Positions 25,831 through 35,135 are shown, counted from the first letter of the stretch. The stretch is DNA of 64,000 bases from Acidimicrobiia bacterium (GCA_036396535.1 DASWKR010000002.1:21827-85826), one strand, 5' to 3'. The notes: generated from the sequence alone by a model not told the origin. Made by a program: numbers and translations.

Positions 25831-26523
25831 GTGCTGCGACACACGGCACTGTTCATATGGCGTGATTCGACGACAGCCGAGCAGAAGCTCTTGACGAAGA
25901 AGGGCCTGGCGTACCTCAGCTACGGTTGCCCTTCCGTGCGGGCTGTCGACTTCGGCGTCGACCTCCTCGGGGGGAGCCAGCGGCTCCTCGACGTCAAGCC
26001 GTGGGAGAGGACGCCCATGTGGCGGGCCAGGACGGAGGGTCCGCCCACGAACTTCGACCTGTCACTCAACCTCGACTTCGACGACGAGCAGGGTCTCGAC
26101 GACTACAACCACGACGACGTCCATCACGAGGTCGGGGCCTGGGATGCCGCGGTGTGCCGGCCGGAGAGGACCGCCAGGGTCGACTGGTGGTACGACGGCC
26201 CTCCGAGGATCTCGAGGGGAGGCGTGCGCCACACCACCCTCTTCCTGTGGGACGAACAGGCAGCGGACTCGGCAAAGGCGGACGTGCGACAGGCCTTTCG
26301 CTCTCTGGACGGGGTTGGCGGGGTCGAATCGCTCCTGGTCGCAGACAACGTCGGCACGCTCAAGACGGACTATGACCTCATCGTCGACGTGATGCTCGAC
26401 GACGCCGAGTCGGCGAAGTCCTTCCTCGAGCACCCGGCTCACCTCGAGGCGGTCGGGCTGGCGGCAGGAGCGACGCTCTTCGAGTGGACTGCCAGGATCA
26501 CGCACACCATGGGCCTCGGATGA
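25831..26523 (+). CDS. tandem Dabb (stress-responsive A/B barrel) domain protein
   Basis: A 230-residue protein containing two ferredoxin-like Dabb repeats. The first begins LRHTALFIWRDSTTAEQKLL and ends DYNHDDVHHEV; the second begins VRHTTLFLWDEQAADSAKAD and ends SFLEHPAHLEAV. Dabb domains often form the barrel of small dimeric enzymes (for example polyketide cyclases) or ligand-binding proteins. A tandem fusion would make an internal pseudo-dimer. It is downstream of ABC operon 2 with GAGGAGG before the GTG, so it may act on the imported compound. No catalytic residue can be assigned. Confidence 0.7.
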   Translation: MLRHTALFIWRDSTTAEQKLLTKKGLAYLSYGCPSVRAVDFGVDLLGGSQRLLDVKPWERTPMWRARTEGPPTNFDLSLNLDFDDEQGLDDYNHDDVHHEVGAWDAAVCRPERTARVDWWYDGPPRISRGGVRHTTLFLWDEQAADSAKADVRQAFRSLDGVGGVESLLVADNVGTLKTDYDLIVDVMLDDAESAKSFLEHPAHLEAVGLAAGATLFEWTARITHTMGLG

Positions 26524-26567
26524 GGCGAGCTCTCCCAGGACGCCGTGTTTCGTCAGGGGGAGGTTGA

Positions 26568-27542
26568 ATGCGGGTCATCGACATCCATGCCCACGTCACC
26601 CCTCAGAGGTTCTCACGCGCCATTGCCGAGAAGGGATCCTGGCATGGCCTCGGGCCGGAGTTCGGTGAGTTGGAGAACCCCAAGAACCTCTGGGACCCGC
26701 AGAGACGCATCGCCGACATGGAGTCGCTGGGGGTGCACACCCAAGCCGTGTCGTCGACGGATTGCTTCTACCAATACGACAACGAGCTGCCTGCTGCCAT
26801 CGCCATCGCCAGGGACGCCAACGACGAGCTCGCCGAGATGCAGCGGAATCATCCGCAGAGCTTCACACCTCTCGGCACGGTGCCCATGCAGGACGTCCCG
26901 GCCGCGGTCGCCGAGCTGGAGCGGCTCATCGGCGAGCTCGGCCTCAAGGGCGTGATGATCAACGACCACGTCAACGGGAGGACATACGAGCACGACGAGT
27001 TCTTGCCGTTTTGGGAGGCGGTCGAGGGCCTCGGGGCGGTCGTGCTCTTCCACCAGTACACGCCCACGATCGTGATGTCGCGGACGACCAGGTGGTTCCT
27101 GCCGAACTCGATCGGGAACCTGGTCGATCGGGCGGTGACGTTCGGGACGCTCGTGTTCGGTGGTGTCATGGACCGGTTCCCCGACCTCGAGCTGGTGCTC
27201 GGCCATGCCGGTGGGTATACGGCGTTCGGCGTCGATCGCATGGACAAGGGGTGGGAGGCGGCGGCACTCGACTACATGCCGAGTGAGCCCAGGATGCACA
27301 TCCAGCGGCCCCCGAGCGAGTACCTGAGCCGTTTCTACTACGACAGCGTCACCTACAAGGAGACGTCGCTGCGATTCCTCATCGACAGGGTCGGCATCGA
27401 CCGGGTCGTGTTCGGCACGGACTATCCGGCGCCGATGGTCGTACCGGACGCGGTCAACTGGATCATGGGACTCGAGAGCCTCGGCGCCGACGAGAAGGAG
27501 GCGATCCTGTGGAAGAACCCGGAGCGCCTACTCGGCCTCTGA
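26568..27542 (+). CDS. amidohydrolase family 2 (ACMSD-like metal-dependent hydrolase/decarboxylase)
   Basis: A 324-residue TIM-barrel protein with HxH in DIHAHVTPQRF, His in VLFHQYTPT, His in LVLGHAGGYTAF, and Asp in VFGTDYPAPM. This residue pattern is that of amidohydrolase_2 enzymes, which decarboxylate aromatic or keto acids (ACMSD, gamma-resorcylate) or hydrolyse lactones. Nothing in the sequence selects the substrate. It follows the Dabb gene by 44 bp on the same strand and converges on the gene at 27554. Confidence 0.85.
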   Translation: MRVIDIHAHVTPQRFSRAIAEKGSWHGLGPEFGELENPKNLWDPQRRIADMESLGVHTQAVSSTDCFYQYDNELPAAIAIARDANDELAEMQRNHPQSFTPLGTVPMQDVPAAVAELERLIGELGLKGVMINDHVNGRTYEHDEFLPFWEAVEGLGAVVLFHQYTPTIVMSRTTRWFLPNSIGNLVDRAVTFGTLVFGGVMDRFPDLELVLGHAGGYTAFGVDRMDKGWEAAALDYMPSEPRMHIQRPPSEYLSRFYYDSVTYKETSLRFLIDRVGIDRVVFGTDYPAPMVVPDAVNWIMGLESLGADEKEAILWKNPERLLGL

Positions 27543-27553
27543 GCCCTGCCTGC

Positions 27554-28084
27554 TCACGTCGACAGCGCCCGTGCGACGTCGACGCAGTGCCGGACGACAG
27601 CGGCCACGTCTCCCGGTTCCGGCATGTCGAAGAGCGAGCGACGCTCCGATCCGTCGATCGTGCTGTCGGAGACGACGAGGTTCGGGAGCCTGCCGGTCAG
27701 ACCGACGATCGACTCCAGAGCCGCCAGGACGAGGGCCTCACCGTCCGCGTTGCCAGGTCGAGCCTTGGCGACCAGACGGCCCCTGACTGCGATCGTTGCT
27801 CGTCCCGGCGGCCAGACGTGGGCGGTGAGGACGGTCCTGCGACGGATGTCGAGCGCCATCCCGAGGTGCGGGAACACTGCACCGTATATCAGCACGACCG
27901 ACCGGCGCCCTCCGCTCACCCCCACCCGCACCGGAACCCCGTCGACACTGCCGGCGAGGCCCGCGGTCCACGACATGGCGGCTCCTCCGGTGATCGAGCC
28001 TCCGGCCTTCTCTAGTGGCCCGGCGACGTAGTCGATTCCGAGGAGGCGGGCCGCCTCCGGCATGGGGTTCAGCTCGGCATCCAT
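27554..28084 (-). CDS. hypothetical protein
   Basis: A 176-residue protein with no recognised family. The start is set at ATG 28084 (MDAELNPMPEAARLLG), since upstream in-frame sequence is Pro/Ala-rich and has no ribosome-binding site. The middle contains short beta-strand segments (VPVRVGVSGGRRSVVLIYGA) and the C-terminus is helical. A segment FDMPEPGDVAAVVRHCVDVA ends the protein. It is divergent from the secreted propeller protein with only 26 bp between starts. Confidence 0.5.
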   Translation of the reverse strand: MDAELNPMPEAARLLGIDYVAGPLEKAGGSITGGAAMSWTAGLAGSVDGVPVRVGVSGGRRSVVLIYGAVFPHLGMALDIRRRTVLTAHVWPPGRATIAVRGRLVAKARPGNADGEALVLAALESIVGLTGRLPNLVVSDSTIDGSERRSLFDMPEPGDVAAVVRHCVDVARALST

Positions 28085-28110
28085 CTCGATGGGATTGTCG
28101 TCATCGCCGG

Positions 28111-29214
28111 GTGGTGCCGCGGCGGTGCGCCCGGAGGAGGCGGTCCACGGTTCGAGGTCCCGCAGGTCTGCTTGCGGTCTTGGCACTCACCTCGCTCGGA
28201 TGGACCTCGGAGGAGGGAACCTTGGATCCGGGGTCTATCGTCGTCGGATCGCGTGGCGCCGAGCCGGGCGTCATTGTTTCGAGCGGCTCAGGCGAACCCC
28301 TGGCCAGCCACCGCTGCGACGTCTGTGTCTCGATCACCGATGTCGAGGCAGATCAGAGCGCCATCTACGTCTTGGCGGAGCTCGACGCGGCGGGTGGCGC
28401 GGATGCGGCCGTGCTCTCCCTCGATCCCGCCTCAGGAGCGTGGTCGACGCTGACCGATGATCTGGCCGACCCGTCGGGGCTCGCACTCGCGGGCGGCGGC
28501 TCGCTGGCGATCGCGGACAACACGCCCGGTGGGGTCGTCATCGAGTTCGTCCATGCGGCGACCGGAGCGAGGTCGCGCCTCGCCGCCGGGCAGTCGATCG
28601 CGCGGGCATTCGGGCTCGACACCCGGCGAGGGGAGTTCGTCGTCGCCGGGCTGCTCGAAGAGGGTGGCAGGGGAGCGGTGTTCGAGATCGACGCCTTCGG
28701 GGCGGTGACCGTGCTCGCAGAGGCCGGGGAGGAGAGGACTGCCCTTGCCTCTCCGGTCGACGTCGCCGGGTCGGGCGACGTGCTCTATGTGCTCGACATG
28801 AGGAGCCGGGGCGTCGGCGTCCAGGACGAGGGCCGCATCTTCATGATCGACGGCACCGGAGAGGTCAGCCTGCGAAGCGTCGGTGTCGAGGGCGTCGTTC
28901 GAGTCGCCGGGTCGGAGCCCTTCCTCGGGATCGATGTCTCGGCGGGGCTCGTCTACGTCGTCGACCTTGCCACCGGCAGCGATCGCGGCGGCATCAACGC
29001 CTTCGACCCGGAGACGGGTACGTTCACCAGCATCACGGACGAGTCGCTCATCGACGACCCGACGGGACTCGCCGCGGTCCCGGGCGCAGCCGACGGCGAC
29101 GTCGATCTGCGGGGCGAAGGCGGCCTCTCGTGGCGCCTGCTCGGCTTCCTGGGGCTCGCTTCGACCCTCATCGTGGCGGCGACGCTGCTCGGCGTGAGAC
29201 GGCTCGCTCGGTGA
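28111..29214 (+). CDS. secreted, C-terminally anchored repeat protein (propeller-like)
   Basis: A 367-residue exported protein starting at tandem GTG codons (28111, 28114). A twin-basic-rich N-terminus (RRCARRRRSTVRG) and hydrophobic core (LLAVLALTSLGW) form a signal peptide. The mature part has recurring strands typical of NHL/SMP-30-like beta-propellers (SIVVGSRGAEPGVIV, AVLSLDPASGAWSTL, VLYVLDMRSRG, GLVYVVDLATGSDRGG). It ends in one membrane helix (LLGFLGLASTLIVAATLLGV) plus RRLAR, an anchor. There are two Cys (HRCDVC). Function unknown; probably ligand binding or a scaffold on the cell surface. Confidence 0.6.
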   Translation: MVPRRCARRRRSTVRGPAGLLAVLALTSLGWTSEEGTLDPGSIVVGSRGAEPGVIVSSGSGEPLASHRCDVCVSITDVEADQSAIYVLAELDAAGGADAAVLSLDPASGAWSTLTDDLADPSGLALAGGGSLAIADNTPGGVVIEFVHAATGARSRLAAGQSIARAFGLDTRRGEFVVAGLLEEGGRGAVFEIDAFGAVTVLAEAGEERTALASPVDVAGSGDVLYVLDMRSRGVGVQDEGRIFMIDGTGEVSLRSVGVEGVVRVAGSEPFLGIDVSAGLVYVVDLATGSDRGGINAFDPETGTFTSITDESLIDDPTGLAAVPGAADGDVDLRGEGGLSWRLLGFLGLASTLIVAATLLGVRRLAR

Positions 29215-29221
29215 TTCCGCT

Positions 29222-29277
29222 CTTGCGTCCCTGCATCGCACTACCGCGACGGAGGGACGCAGGAACGGATTCCGTTC
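29222..29277. terminator. bidirectional terminator between convergent genes
   Basis: CTTGCGTCCCT (29222-29232) pairs with AGGGACGCAGG (29253-29263), 11 pairs with one wobble. It is followed by a second small hairpin GAACGG/CCGTTC with an ATT loop (29263-29277). It fills the 64 bp between two convergent genes, so it probably stops both. Confidence 0.65.
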
Positions 29278-29278
29278 G

Positions 29279-30238
29279 TCAGCCTGCCGCCATCAGAGAG
29301 ATGATCTCGAACGCGACGTTGGCGGCCGCGATCGACGTGATGTCTGCGTGGTCGTAGGCAGGGGCGACCTCGACGACGTCCGCTCCGACGAGATGGAGAC
29401 CGGCGAGGCCGCGCAGGATGCCGAGCAGCTCACGGCTGCTGAAGCCTCCCGCCTCCGGCGTCCCCGTCGCAGGGGCGAAGGCCGGGTCGAGCACGTCGAT
29501 GTCGATCGAGAGATACAGCGGCAGGTCGCCCACCCGGCTGCGGATCCGCTCGACGTACCCGTCGATCCCGATGGCTTCGATCTCCCACGTGCCGATGACC
29601 GAGAATCCGAAGCCGGCATCCTCCTGAAGGTCTTCCGGTCCGTACTTCGAGCCGCGGATGCCGACGTGTATCGAGTGTCCCGCCACGAACAGGCCCTCTT
29701 CGGCGGCGCGGCGGAACGGGGTCCCGTGGGTGTACGCAGCCCCCATGTACGTGTCGTACGTGTCGACGTGGGCGTCGAAGTGGACGAGAGCGACGGGTCC
29801 GTGGACACGGTGGACGGCTCGCAGGAGTGGGAAGGCGATCGTGTGATCCCCGCCGAGCGTGACGATGCGCCTCTCCCCGGACACGAGCTCGCCCGCCGCC
29901 GTTTCGATGGCCGCGATGGCGTCGTCGATCACGAACGTGCTGCAAGCGATGTCGCCGGCATCGACGACCTGCTGATCGCCGAAGGGTCGCAACTCGAGGT
30001 CAGGGTGCCAGTTGCGCAGCGTCCTCGCTCCGTTCCTGATCCCGATCGGGCCGAATCGAGCGCCCGGCCGGTAGCTCGTCCCGATGTCGAACGGGGCACC
30101 GACGATCGCCACGTCCCACTCCGGCGCCTCGTCGATCCTCGGGAGCCTCGCAAACGTGTGCGGCCCCATGAACCGCGGGAACTGCCGCCCATCTGGGGGA
30201 CCGAGCCTGCCGTTCTCGTCGGTGTACGAGATGTCCAT
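29279..30238 (-). CDS. ureohydrolase (agmatinase/guanidino hydrolase family)
   Basis: A 319-residue binuclear-manganese hydrolase. Metal motifs are LGGDHTIAFP, HFDAHVDTYD, and the C-terminal SIDIDVLDPAFAPATGTPEA. PFDIGTSYRPGARFGPIGIR at the start is typical of agmatinase-like members rather than arginase. These enzymes release urea from agmatine, guanidinobutyrate or other guanidino compounds. ATG 30238 is chosen because the family-typical sequence begins shortly after it. In this context of amide and ureide hydrolases a substituted guanidine is a plausible substrate. Confidence 0.9.
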   Translation of the reverse strand: MDISYTDENGRLGPPDGRQFPRFMGPHTFARLPRIDEAPEWDVAIVGAPFDIGTSYRPGARFGPIGIRNGARTLRNWHPDLELRPFGDQQVVDAGDIACSTFVIDDAIAAIETAAGELVSGERRIVTLGGDHTIAFPLLRAVHRVHGPVALVHFDAHVDTYDTYMGAAYTHGTPFRRAAEEGLFVAGHSIHVGIRGSKYGPEDLQEDAGFGFSVIGTWEIEAIGIDGYVERIRSRVGDLPLYLSIDIDVLDPAFAPATGTPEAGGFSSRELLGILRGLAGLHLVGADVVEVAPAYDHADITSIAAANVAFEIISLMAAG

Positions 30239-30400
30239 CGCAAGCGAGCCTAATGGGCGGCAGGTGTGGAATGGTGGGAGCCGGCGGCGGGGGCTACGCC
30301 CCGGAAGTGCGGCGTTAGGATCGGCGCCCGAGCCGAACATCCTGCGGCGGCCGTGCTCCTGCCGGGATTCGCTCGACCAGGTACCAGTTAGGAGGACTTC

Positions 30401-31396
30401 GTGGGTGATCCGGTACGCGTAGCGTCGATCGGACTCGGGTGGTGGGGCGGCAGGTTGGCTGCCGCGGCACCGGAAGCCGGTTTGGAGCTGACCTCCTGCT
30501 TCGCCCGCGACGCCGAAGCCAGGAAGGCATTCGCCGAATCCCACGGCTGTACCGCAGCAGAGTCGCTGGAGGCGCTTCTGGCGGATGATGCGGTCGAGGG
30601 GGTGCTGCTCGCTACACCGCACTCGACGCATGCGTCCCAGATCGAGCAAGCGGCCGCGGCGGGCAAGCACGTGTTCGTCGAGAAGCCGCTCGCCGTCTCG
30701 TACGCCGACGCAGCCAGGGCGGTCGCCGCCGCTCAACAGGCCGGGATCGTGCTGCAGGTCGGCCACAACCGGCGCCGCCAGCCCGCCAACCGGCGCATCA
30801 AGGAGCTGATCGACGACGGGACCCTCGGCCAGGTCCACTACTTGGAAGGAAACCTCTCCAACCCGCGCGGGCAGACTCCCCGCGTCGGCTGGCGTTCCGA
30901 GCCGAGCGAGAGTCCCCTCGGTGGCATGGCGGGCCTCGGGGTGCACATGATCGACACCCTGCAGTATTTCGCAGGCCCGATCGCCGGCGTGGCAGCCATG
31001 AGCAAGCAGCTCATGGCGCCCTCGTCGCTCGACGACGTGACGGCGATGATCTTCGAGTTCACCGACGGACCGATCGGCTGTCTCGGGACATCGATGGTGA
31101 TCCCGGACAAGGCGTTCGTCGGGGCGTGGGGAACCAAGGCAGCGGCACACAACGATCTCGACGGCGAACGGGTTCGCCGCCAGGAGACGGGCGACCGGGA
31201 CTGGAACGACGAGCCGGTGGCGGTCATCGACACCGTCGTCGACCAACTCGCCGAGTTCGGGCGCTGCATCCGTGACGGCGGCGTGCCCGAGACCGACGGG
31301 GAGGTCGGCCTCGGCGTGGTTGCAGTGCTCGAGGCCGCCATGGAGAGCGTTCGATCGCGCCGGACCGTCGATGTGGCCGAGCTCACCTCCGGCTGA
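30401..31396 (+). CDS. Gfo/Idh/MocA-family NAD(P)-dependent oxidoreductase
   Basis: A 331-residue dehydrogenase. The Rossmann loop GLGWWGGRLA starts at about residue 11, the conserved EKP is in VFVEKPLAVSY, and GGMAGLGVHMIDTLQYFAGP carries the family's catalytic His-Asp pair. Members oxidise sugars, inositol and related polyols, or reduce imines. A GTG start with TAGGAGG upstream opens a plus-strand run of seven genes up to 38120. Its substrate is unknown. Confidence 0.88.
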   Translation: MGDPVRVASIGLGWWGGRLAAAAPEAGLELTSCFARDAEARKAFAESHGCTAAESLEALLADDAVEGVLLATPHSTHASQIEQAAAAGKHVFVEKPLAVSYADAARAVAAAQQAGIVLQVGHNRRRQPANRRIKELIDDGTLGQVHYLEGNLSNPRGQTPRVGWRSEPSESPLGGMAGLGVHMIDTLQYFAGPIAGVAAMSKQLMAPSSLDDVTAMIFEFTDGPIGCLGTSMVIPDKAFVGAWGTKAAAHNDLDGERVRRQETGDRDWNDEPVAVIDTVVDQLAEFGRCIRDGGVPETDGEVGLGVVAVLEAAMESVRSRRTVDVAELTSG

Positions 31397-31406
31397 GCGG
31401 GTCGAC

Positions 31407-32399
31407 GTGGCCTGGCGGGCGCCTGACGCGCCGCGGCGACTGCTCGCAGTCCTGGCAGCATCGGCAGCTTTGCTCGGGGCGTGCGGAGGGAGCTCGGTGA
31501 TCGCTTCGGTGAACGGCCGCGAGCTGGAGGCGGTCGACGTCGAACAGCTCCACCCTTCGGGTTACGAACTCGATCCGGGCGAGACGGCCCGCAGCCTGAT
31601 GCTCATCATCGTGCACGACGAGTTCCTGGCCGGATCCCAAGCCCAATTCGGTATCGCGCCGAGCCCCGCCGCTGTCGCCGAGGCGTTCGACCGGCGCACC
31701 GCGGCCTTCGGCGACGAGATCGAGGAGCAGCTCGCCGCCATGGGCGTCACCACCACCAGGGTGATGTTCGAGTCGGAGCTCGACGTGCTGCGGACGCTCG
31801 TCGAGGCCGAACTGGTGCGCACCGAGTCCCCCGGCTTCGACATCGATCGGGCCTACCGGACGTACCTGATGAACCACGCAACGGTGTGCCTCAAGATCAT
31901 CAGGCTGGCGGAGCCGGATGACTTCGAGGAGGCGCAGGGTCGCATCGAGTCCGGGGAGGACTTCGCCGACGTGGCCGCCGAGATGTCGATCGACCCGAAC
32001 GTCACGCGCCCGGAGGGCGAGGTCGGCTCCGGCGGCGACTACGGCTGCGGTGCCCCGGCCGCCAACCTGCCGGAGATCGCAAACGCATCGCTCGACGCGT
32101 CACTCGGCAGGCCGACGGGACCATTCGAGACCGCTTCGGGCAGCCATCTGCTCCTCGTGTACGAACGGGAGGAGCCCCGGTTCGACGAGGTGCGAGACGA
32201 GGCCGTCGAGCTGGCCATCGTCGACCAGGGACCCGACCTGTTCACGCAGTGGGGAGCCCGGCTTCTCCAGGCCGCCGAGGTGGTGATCGACGAGAGTTAC
32301 GGTGTCTGGGGTTTCCTCCCCGAGTCCGGCGAGGTGCCCATGGTCGTGCCGACCGACCGCCAGCCGGTGGTGGTGCGCCAGCCCGTCGAGGAGGAGTGA
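31407..32399 (+). CDS. PpiC/SurA-type peptidyl-prolyl isomerase lipoprotein
   Basis: A 330-residue lipoprotein (lipobox LLGACGG). An N-terminal SurA-like helical chaperone region contains SVNGRELEAVDVEQL and RSLMLIIVHDEFL. A parvulin domain follows in the second half (FEEAQGRIESGEDFADVAAE, GGDYGCGAPAANLPEIANAS, LGRPTGPFETASGSHLLLVY). It helps exported proteins fold outside the membrane. GTG 31407 is used, 10 bp after the dehydrogenase stop. Two Cys (VCLKII, YGCGAP) might pair. Its presence in a catabolic run is unexpected; it may serve the exported lipoproteins. Confidence 0.82.
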   Translation: MAWRAPDAPRRLLAVLAASAALLGACGGSSVIASVNGRELEAVDVEQLHPSGYELDPGETARSLMLIIVHDEFLAGSQAQFGIAPSPAAVAEAFDRRTAAFGDEIEEQLAAMGVTTTRVMFESELDVLRTLVEAELVRTESPGFDIDRAYRTYLMNHATVCLKIIRLAEPDDFEEAQGRIESGEDFADVAAEMSIDPNVTRPEGEVGSGGDYGCGAPAANLPEIANASLDASLGRPTGPFETASGSHLLLVYEREEPRFDEVRDEAVELAIVDQGPDLFTQWGARLLQAAEVVIDESYGVWGFLPESGEVPMVVPTDRQPVVVRQPVEEE

Positions 32400-32407
32400 G
32401 CGAGACC

Positions 32408-33319
32408 ATGACGACGGTTGGGATGATCGGGCTCGGGATCATGGGCAGCGCCCTCACGTCCAACCTGATCGAGGACGGCTTCGACGTGATCGGCTTCGAC
32501 ATCGACGACGGTGCCGTCGAGGCGCTCGCCGCCCGAGGAGGGGGGGTTGCGCGGTCACCGGCCGATCTGGCTGCCGGTTGCGACGTCGTCCTCATCGCGA
32601 TTGCCACCCTCGGCGTTCTCGCCGACATCGTCGGTGGTCCGGACGGGGTGATCGCAGGGGCGAGCCCGGGGACCCCTGTCGCCGACCTCGGCACGCTGCC
32701 ACTCGAGGAGAAGCTGGCAGCGCGGGAGGTGTGTGCTGCGGCGGGCATCCCGTTCCTCGATTGCGCCATGAGCGGCACCGGTGCCCAGGCCGCCGACCGC
32801 GATCTGGTCTTCATGGCGAGCGGCGACCAGGACGCCATCGAGCGGATCCGGCCGGTCCTCGGGCGACTCGGCACCGCGGTGCACGATGTCGGCGACTTCG
32901 GCAACGCCACGAAGATGAAGCTCGTGGCGAATCTCCTGGTCGCCGTGCACAACGCAGCCGCCGCCGAGGCGCTGCTTCTCGCCGAGAAGGCAGGCATCGA
33001 TCCGCACCGGGCAATCGAGGTGTTGGCCGAGGGTGCCGGCGGGTCCCGCATGCTCGGAGTCCGCGGCCCCATGATCGCCGACCGTTCGTACCACGAGGCG
33101 CCGACCGCCCGGGTGAGCATGTTCATGAAGGACCTCGGCCTGATCGAGGACCTGGCGCGCCGGGTCGGGGCACCTACGCCGCTCCTCGACGTCACGCACC
33201 GCCTGTACGAGGAGACGGCGGCACTCGGGTACACGGCAAGCGACGCCGCCGCGGTCCATGCCGCCATAGAGGCTCGGGCGGGAGAGCCGAAGGAGCACGA
33301 GGCACAATGGGAGAGCTGA
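32408..33319 (+). CDS. beta-hydroxyacid dehydrogenase (3-hydroxyisobutyrate dehydrogenase family)
   Basis: A 303-residue NAD(P)-dependent dehydrogenase with the nucleotide motif GMIGLGIMGSALTSNL, the substrate-binding DCAMSGTGAQA (family DxPVSGG), and the catalytic Lys in GNATKMKLVANLL. It oxidises a 3-hydroxyacid or reduces a semialdehyde such as tartronate or methylmalonate semialdehyde. ATG 32408 is preferred over the overlapping GTG at 32396. It overlaps the next gene by 13 bp, indicating coupling. A second family member is at 42203. Confidence 0.88.
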   Translation: MTTVGMIGLGIMGSALTSNLIEDGFDVIGFDIDDGAVEALAARGGGVARSPADLAAGCDVVLIAIATLGVLADIVGGPDGVIAGASPGTPVADLGTLPLEEKLAAREVCAAAGIPFLDCAMSGTGAQAADRDLVFMASGDQDAIERIRPVLGRLGTAVHDVGDFGNATKMKLVANLLVAVHNAAAAEALLLAEKAGIDPHRAIEVLAEGAGGSRMLGVRGPMIADRSYHEAPTARVSMFMKDLGLIEDLARRVGAPTPLLDVTHRLYEETAALGYTASDAAAVHAAIEARAGEPKEHEAQWES

Positions 33320-33762
33320 CCCTCGACGCCGCCAACCGGATCATCGCCGCCACCTTCTCCGCAGGAAGGCGGATGGGGCTCGGGCGACTGACTGTCGCCG
33401 TGCTCGACTCCGGTGGCCACCTCGTCTCGCTGCAGCGCCAGGACGGATCGGAGTTCCTCAGGGCAGGTCTCGCAGTCGGGAAGGCATACGGGGCAATCGG
33501 CATGGGGCAGTCGAGCAGGAGCCTCCACGAGCGCTACCAGCGGGCGCCGGGCCTTTTTCAGCCGCTCTCCGACATGACGGGCGGCAAGGTCGTCCCGGTC
33601 CCGGGCGGCGTGCTGATCCGAGACGACGACGGCGCCATCCTCGGAGGCGTTGGCGTGTCGGGAGACACGGCGAGCAACGACGAGGCGGCCGCCACGGCAG
33701 GAATCGAGGCCGCTGGGCTGCTCGCAGACCACGGGCAACGGGAAGAGTGGCGCCGCACCTGA
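33307..33762 (+). CDS. GlcG/HbpS family protein
   Basis: A 151-residue protein of the GlcG/HbpS (DUF336) fold: LTLDAANRIIAATFSAGRRM, VAVLDSGGHLVSLQRQDG, GKVVPVPGGVLIRDDDGAIL, GGVGVSGDTASNDEAAA. Members bind heme or cob(II)yrinate-like ligands, or are found next to glycolate and hydroxyacid catabolic genes. Its overlap with the dehydrogenase gene suggests a role linked to that enzyme. Complete length. Confidence 0.85.
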   Translation: MGELTLDAANRIIAATFSAGRRMGLGRLTVAVLDSGGHLVSLQRQDGSEFLRAGLAVGKAYGAIGMGQSSRSLHERYQRAPGLFQPLSDMTGGKVVPVPGGVLIRDDDGAILGGVGVSGDTASNDEAAATAGIEAAGLLADHGQREEWRRT

Positions 33763-33775
33763 TCGGGGGTCGCAC

Positions 33776-35131
33776 GTGACGTTCGATGTCGCCGTTCGGG
33801 GCGCCACCGTGATCTCAGCGTCGGAACGGCGCAACGCGACGGTCTGCATCGCCGACGGCCGGGTGGCATCGGTCGTCGAGGACGACGGAGCCGATATCGA
33901 TGCGGTCACGGTGGTGGACGGCACCGGCTTGTGGCTCCTCCCTGGAATGGTCGACACCCATGTCCATCTCATGGACCCCGGGCCCACGGACCGCGAGGAC
34001 TTCCCGACGGGCACCCGCGCCGCCGCGGCGAGGGGAGTCACGACCATCGTCGAGCACACCCATGCGCGTCCGGTGCGCTCGGCCGCCGAACTGACCGAGA
34101 AGCGCCTGCACCTCGCGGGCCGGGCCAACGTCGACTACGGACTCGCCGCCCACGTCTGGCCGGACGACATCGAGAGGCTGGCGGACACGTGGCGGGCCGG
34201 CGTTGCCTTCTTCAAGATCTTCACCTGCACCACGCACGGAGTGCCAGCACTCGACGCCGCCCGGCTGCGCGGCGCCTTCGATGCCATCGCCCGGTTCGGC
34301 GGAGCGACACTCGTCCATTGCGAGGACGAGGAGCTCACGGCGTCGGCCGAGAGGGCGCTGCGTGCCGCCGGGCGTGATGACTTCGGCATCGTCATCGAGT
34401 GGCGGAACCGGCAGGCGGAGGCGGTGGCCGTCGCCGTCGCCGCCGCGCTGGCGCTCGAGACGGGTGTGCGGGCGACCATCGCCCACGTGAGCTCGCCAGA
34501 GATCGTCTCCATCATCGGCGCCGCCCGGGCGGCCGGCGCAGATGTCGCCGCCGAGGCCTGCCCGCAGTACCTCGTCCTTCGGGAGGCCGAGGTGCTCACG
34601 GAGGGCCCGATGCGCAAGTTCACGCCGCCGGCGAGGGCGCGCAGCGACGACGAGGAAGAGGCGATGTGGGGGGCGCTGCGGCGCGGCGACCTGACCCACG
34701 TCTCCACGGACCACGCCCCGTCGACGAGGAGGCAGAAGCTGGCCGGGTCGATCTGGGAGGCGCCATTCGGTCTGCCGGGCCTCGACACGACGCTGCCGAT
34801 CCTGCTCGACGCCGCCATCCGGGGAAGGATCCCACCCGAGGTCATCGTCCGAGCCTATGCCGAGATGCCGGCGCGTCGCTACGGGCTCCATCCCCGGAAG
34901 GGGAGCCTGATGGAGGGCGCAGACGGAGACTTCGTGCTCGTCGACCCAGCCGGGAGCTGGATCGTGACGGACGCCGAGGTGCTGTCGAAGGCCGGCTGGA
35001 GCCCGTACTCGGGACGGGCTCTGGGCGGTGCTCACGTGGCGACGTACCTGAGGGGCGTGATGGTTGCCGAGAACGGCGCTCCGTTGGACGAACGCACAGG
35101 GCGCTTCCTGCCGGGACCCGGAGCCCGATGA
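33776..35131 (+). CDS. dihydroorotase/allantoinase-like cyclic amidohydrolase
   Basis: A 451-residue amidohydrolase with an intact binuclear site: DTHVHLMDPG (HxH), Lys in FFKIFTCTTHG, His in LVHCEDEEL, His in TIAHVSSPEI, and Asp in VSTDHAPST. The profile is that of allantoinase/dihydroorotase/hydantoinase enzymes, which open cyclic ureides. The TDHAPS motif leans towards allantoinase or dihydroorotase. GTG 33776 starts 13 bp after the GlcG-like gene. Unlike the hydantoinase at 20501, all ligands are present. Confidence 0.87.
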   Translation: MTFDVAVRGATVISASERRNATVCIADGRVASVVEDDGADIDAVTVVDGTGLWLLPGMVDTHVHLMDPGPTDREDFPTGTRAAAARGVTTIVEHTHARPVRSAAELTEKRLHLAGRANVDYGLAAHVWPDDIERLADTWRAGVAFFKIFTCTTHGVPALDAARLRGAFDAIARFGGATLVHCEDEELTASAERALRAAGRDDFGIVIEWRNRQAEAVAVAVAAALALETGVRATIAHVSSPEIVSIIGAARAAGADVAAEACPQYLVLREAEVLTEGPMRKFTPPARARSDDEEEAMWGALRRGDLTHVSTDHAPSTRRQKLAGSIWEAPFGLPGLDTTLPILLDAAIRGRIPPEVIVRAYAEMPARRYGLHPRKGSLMEGADGDFVLVDPAGSWIVTDAEVLSKAGWSPYSGRALGGAHVATYLRGVMVAENGAPLDERTGRFLPGPGAR

Positions 35132-35135
35132 CGCC

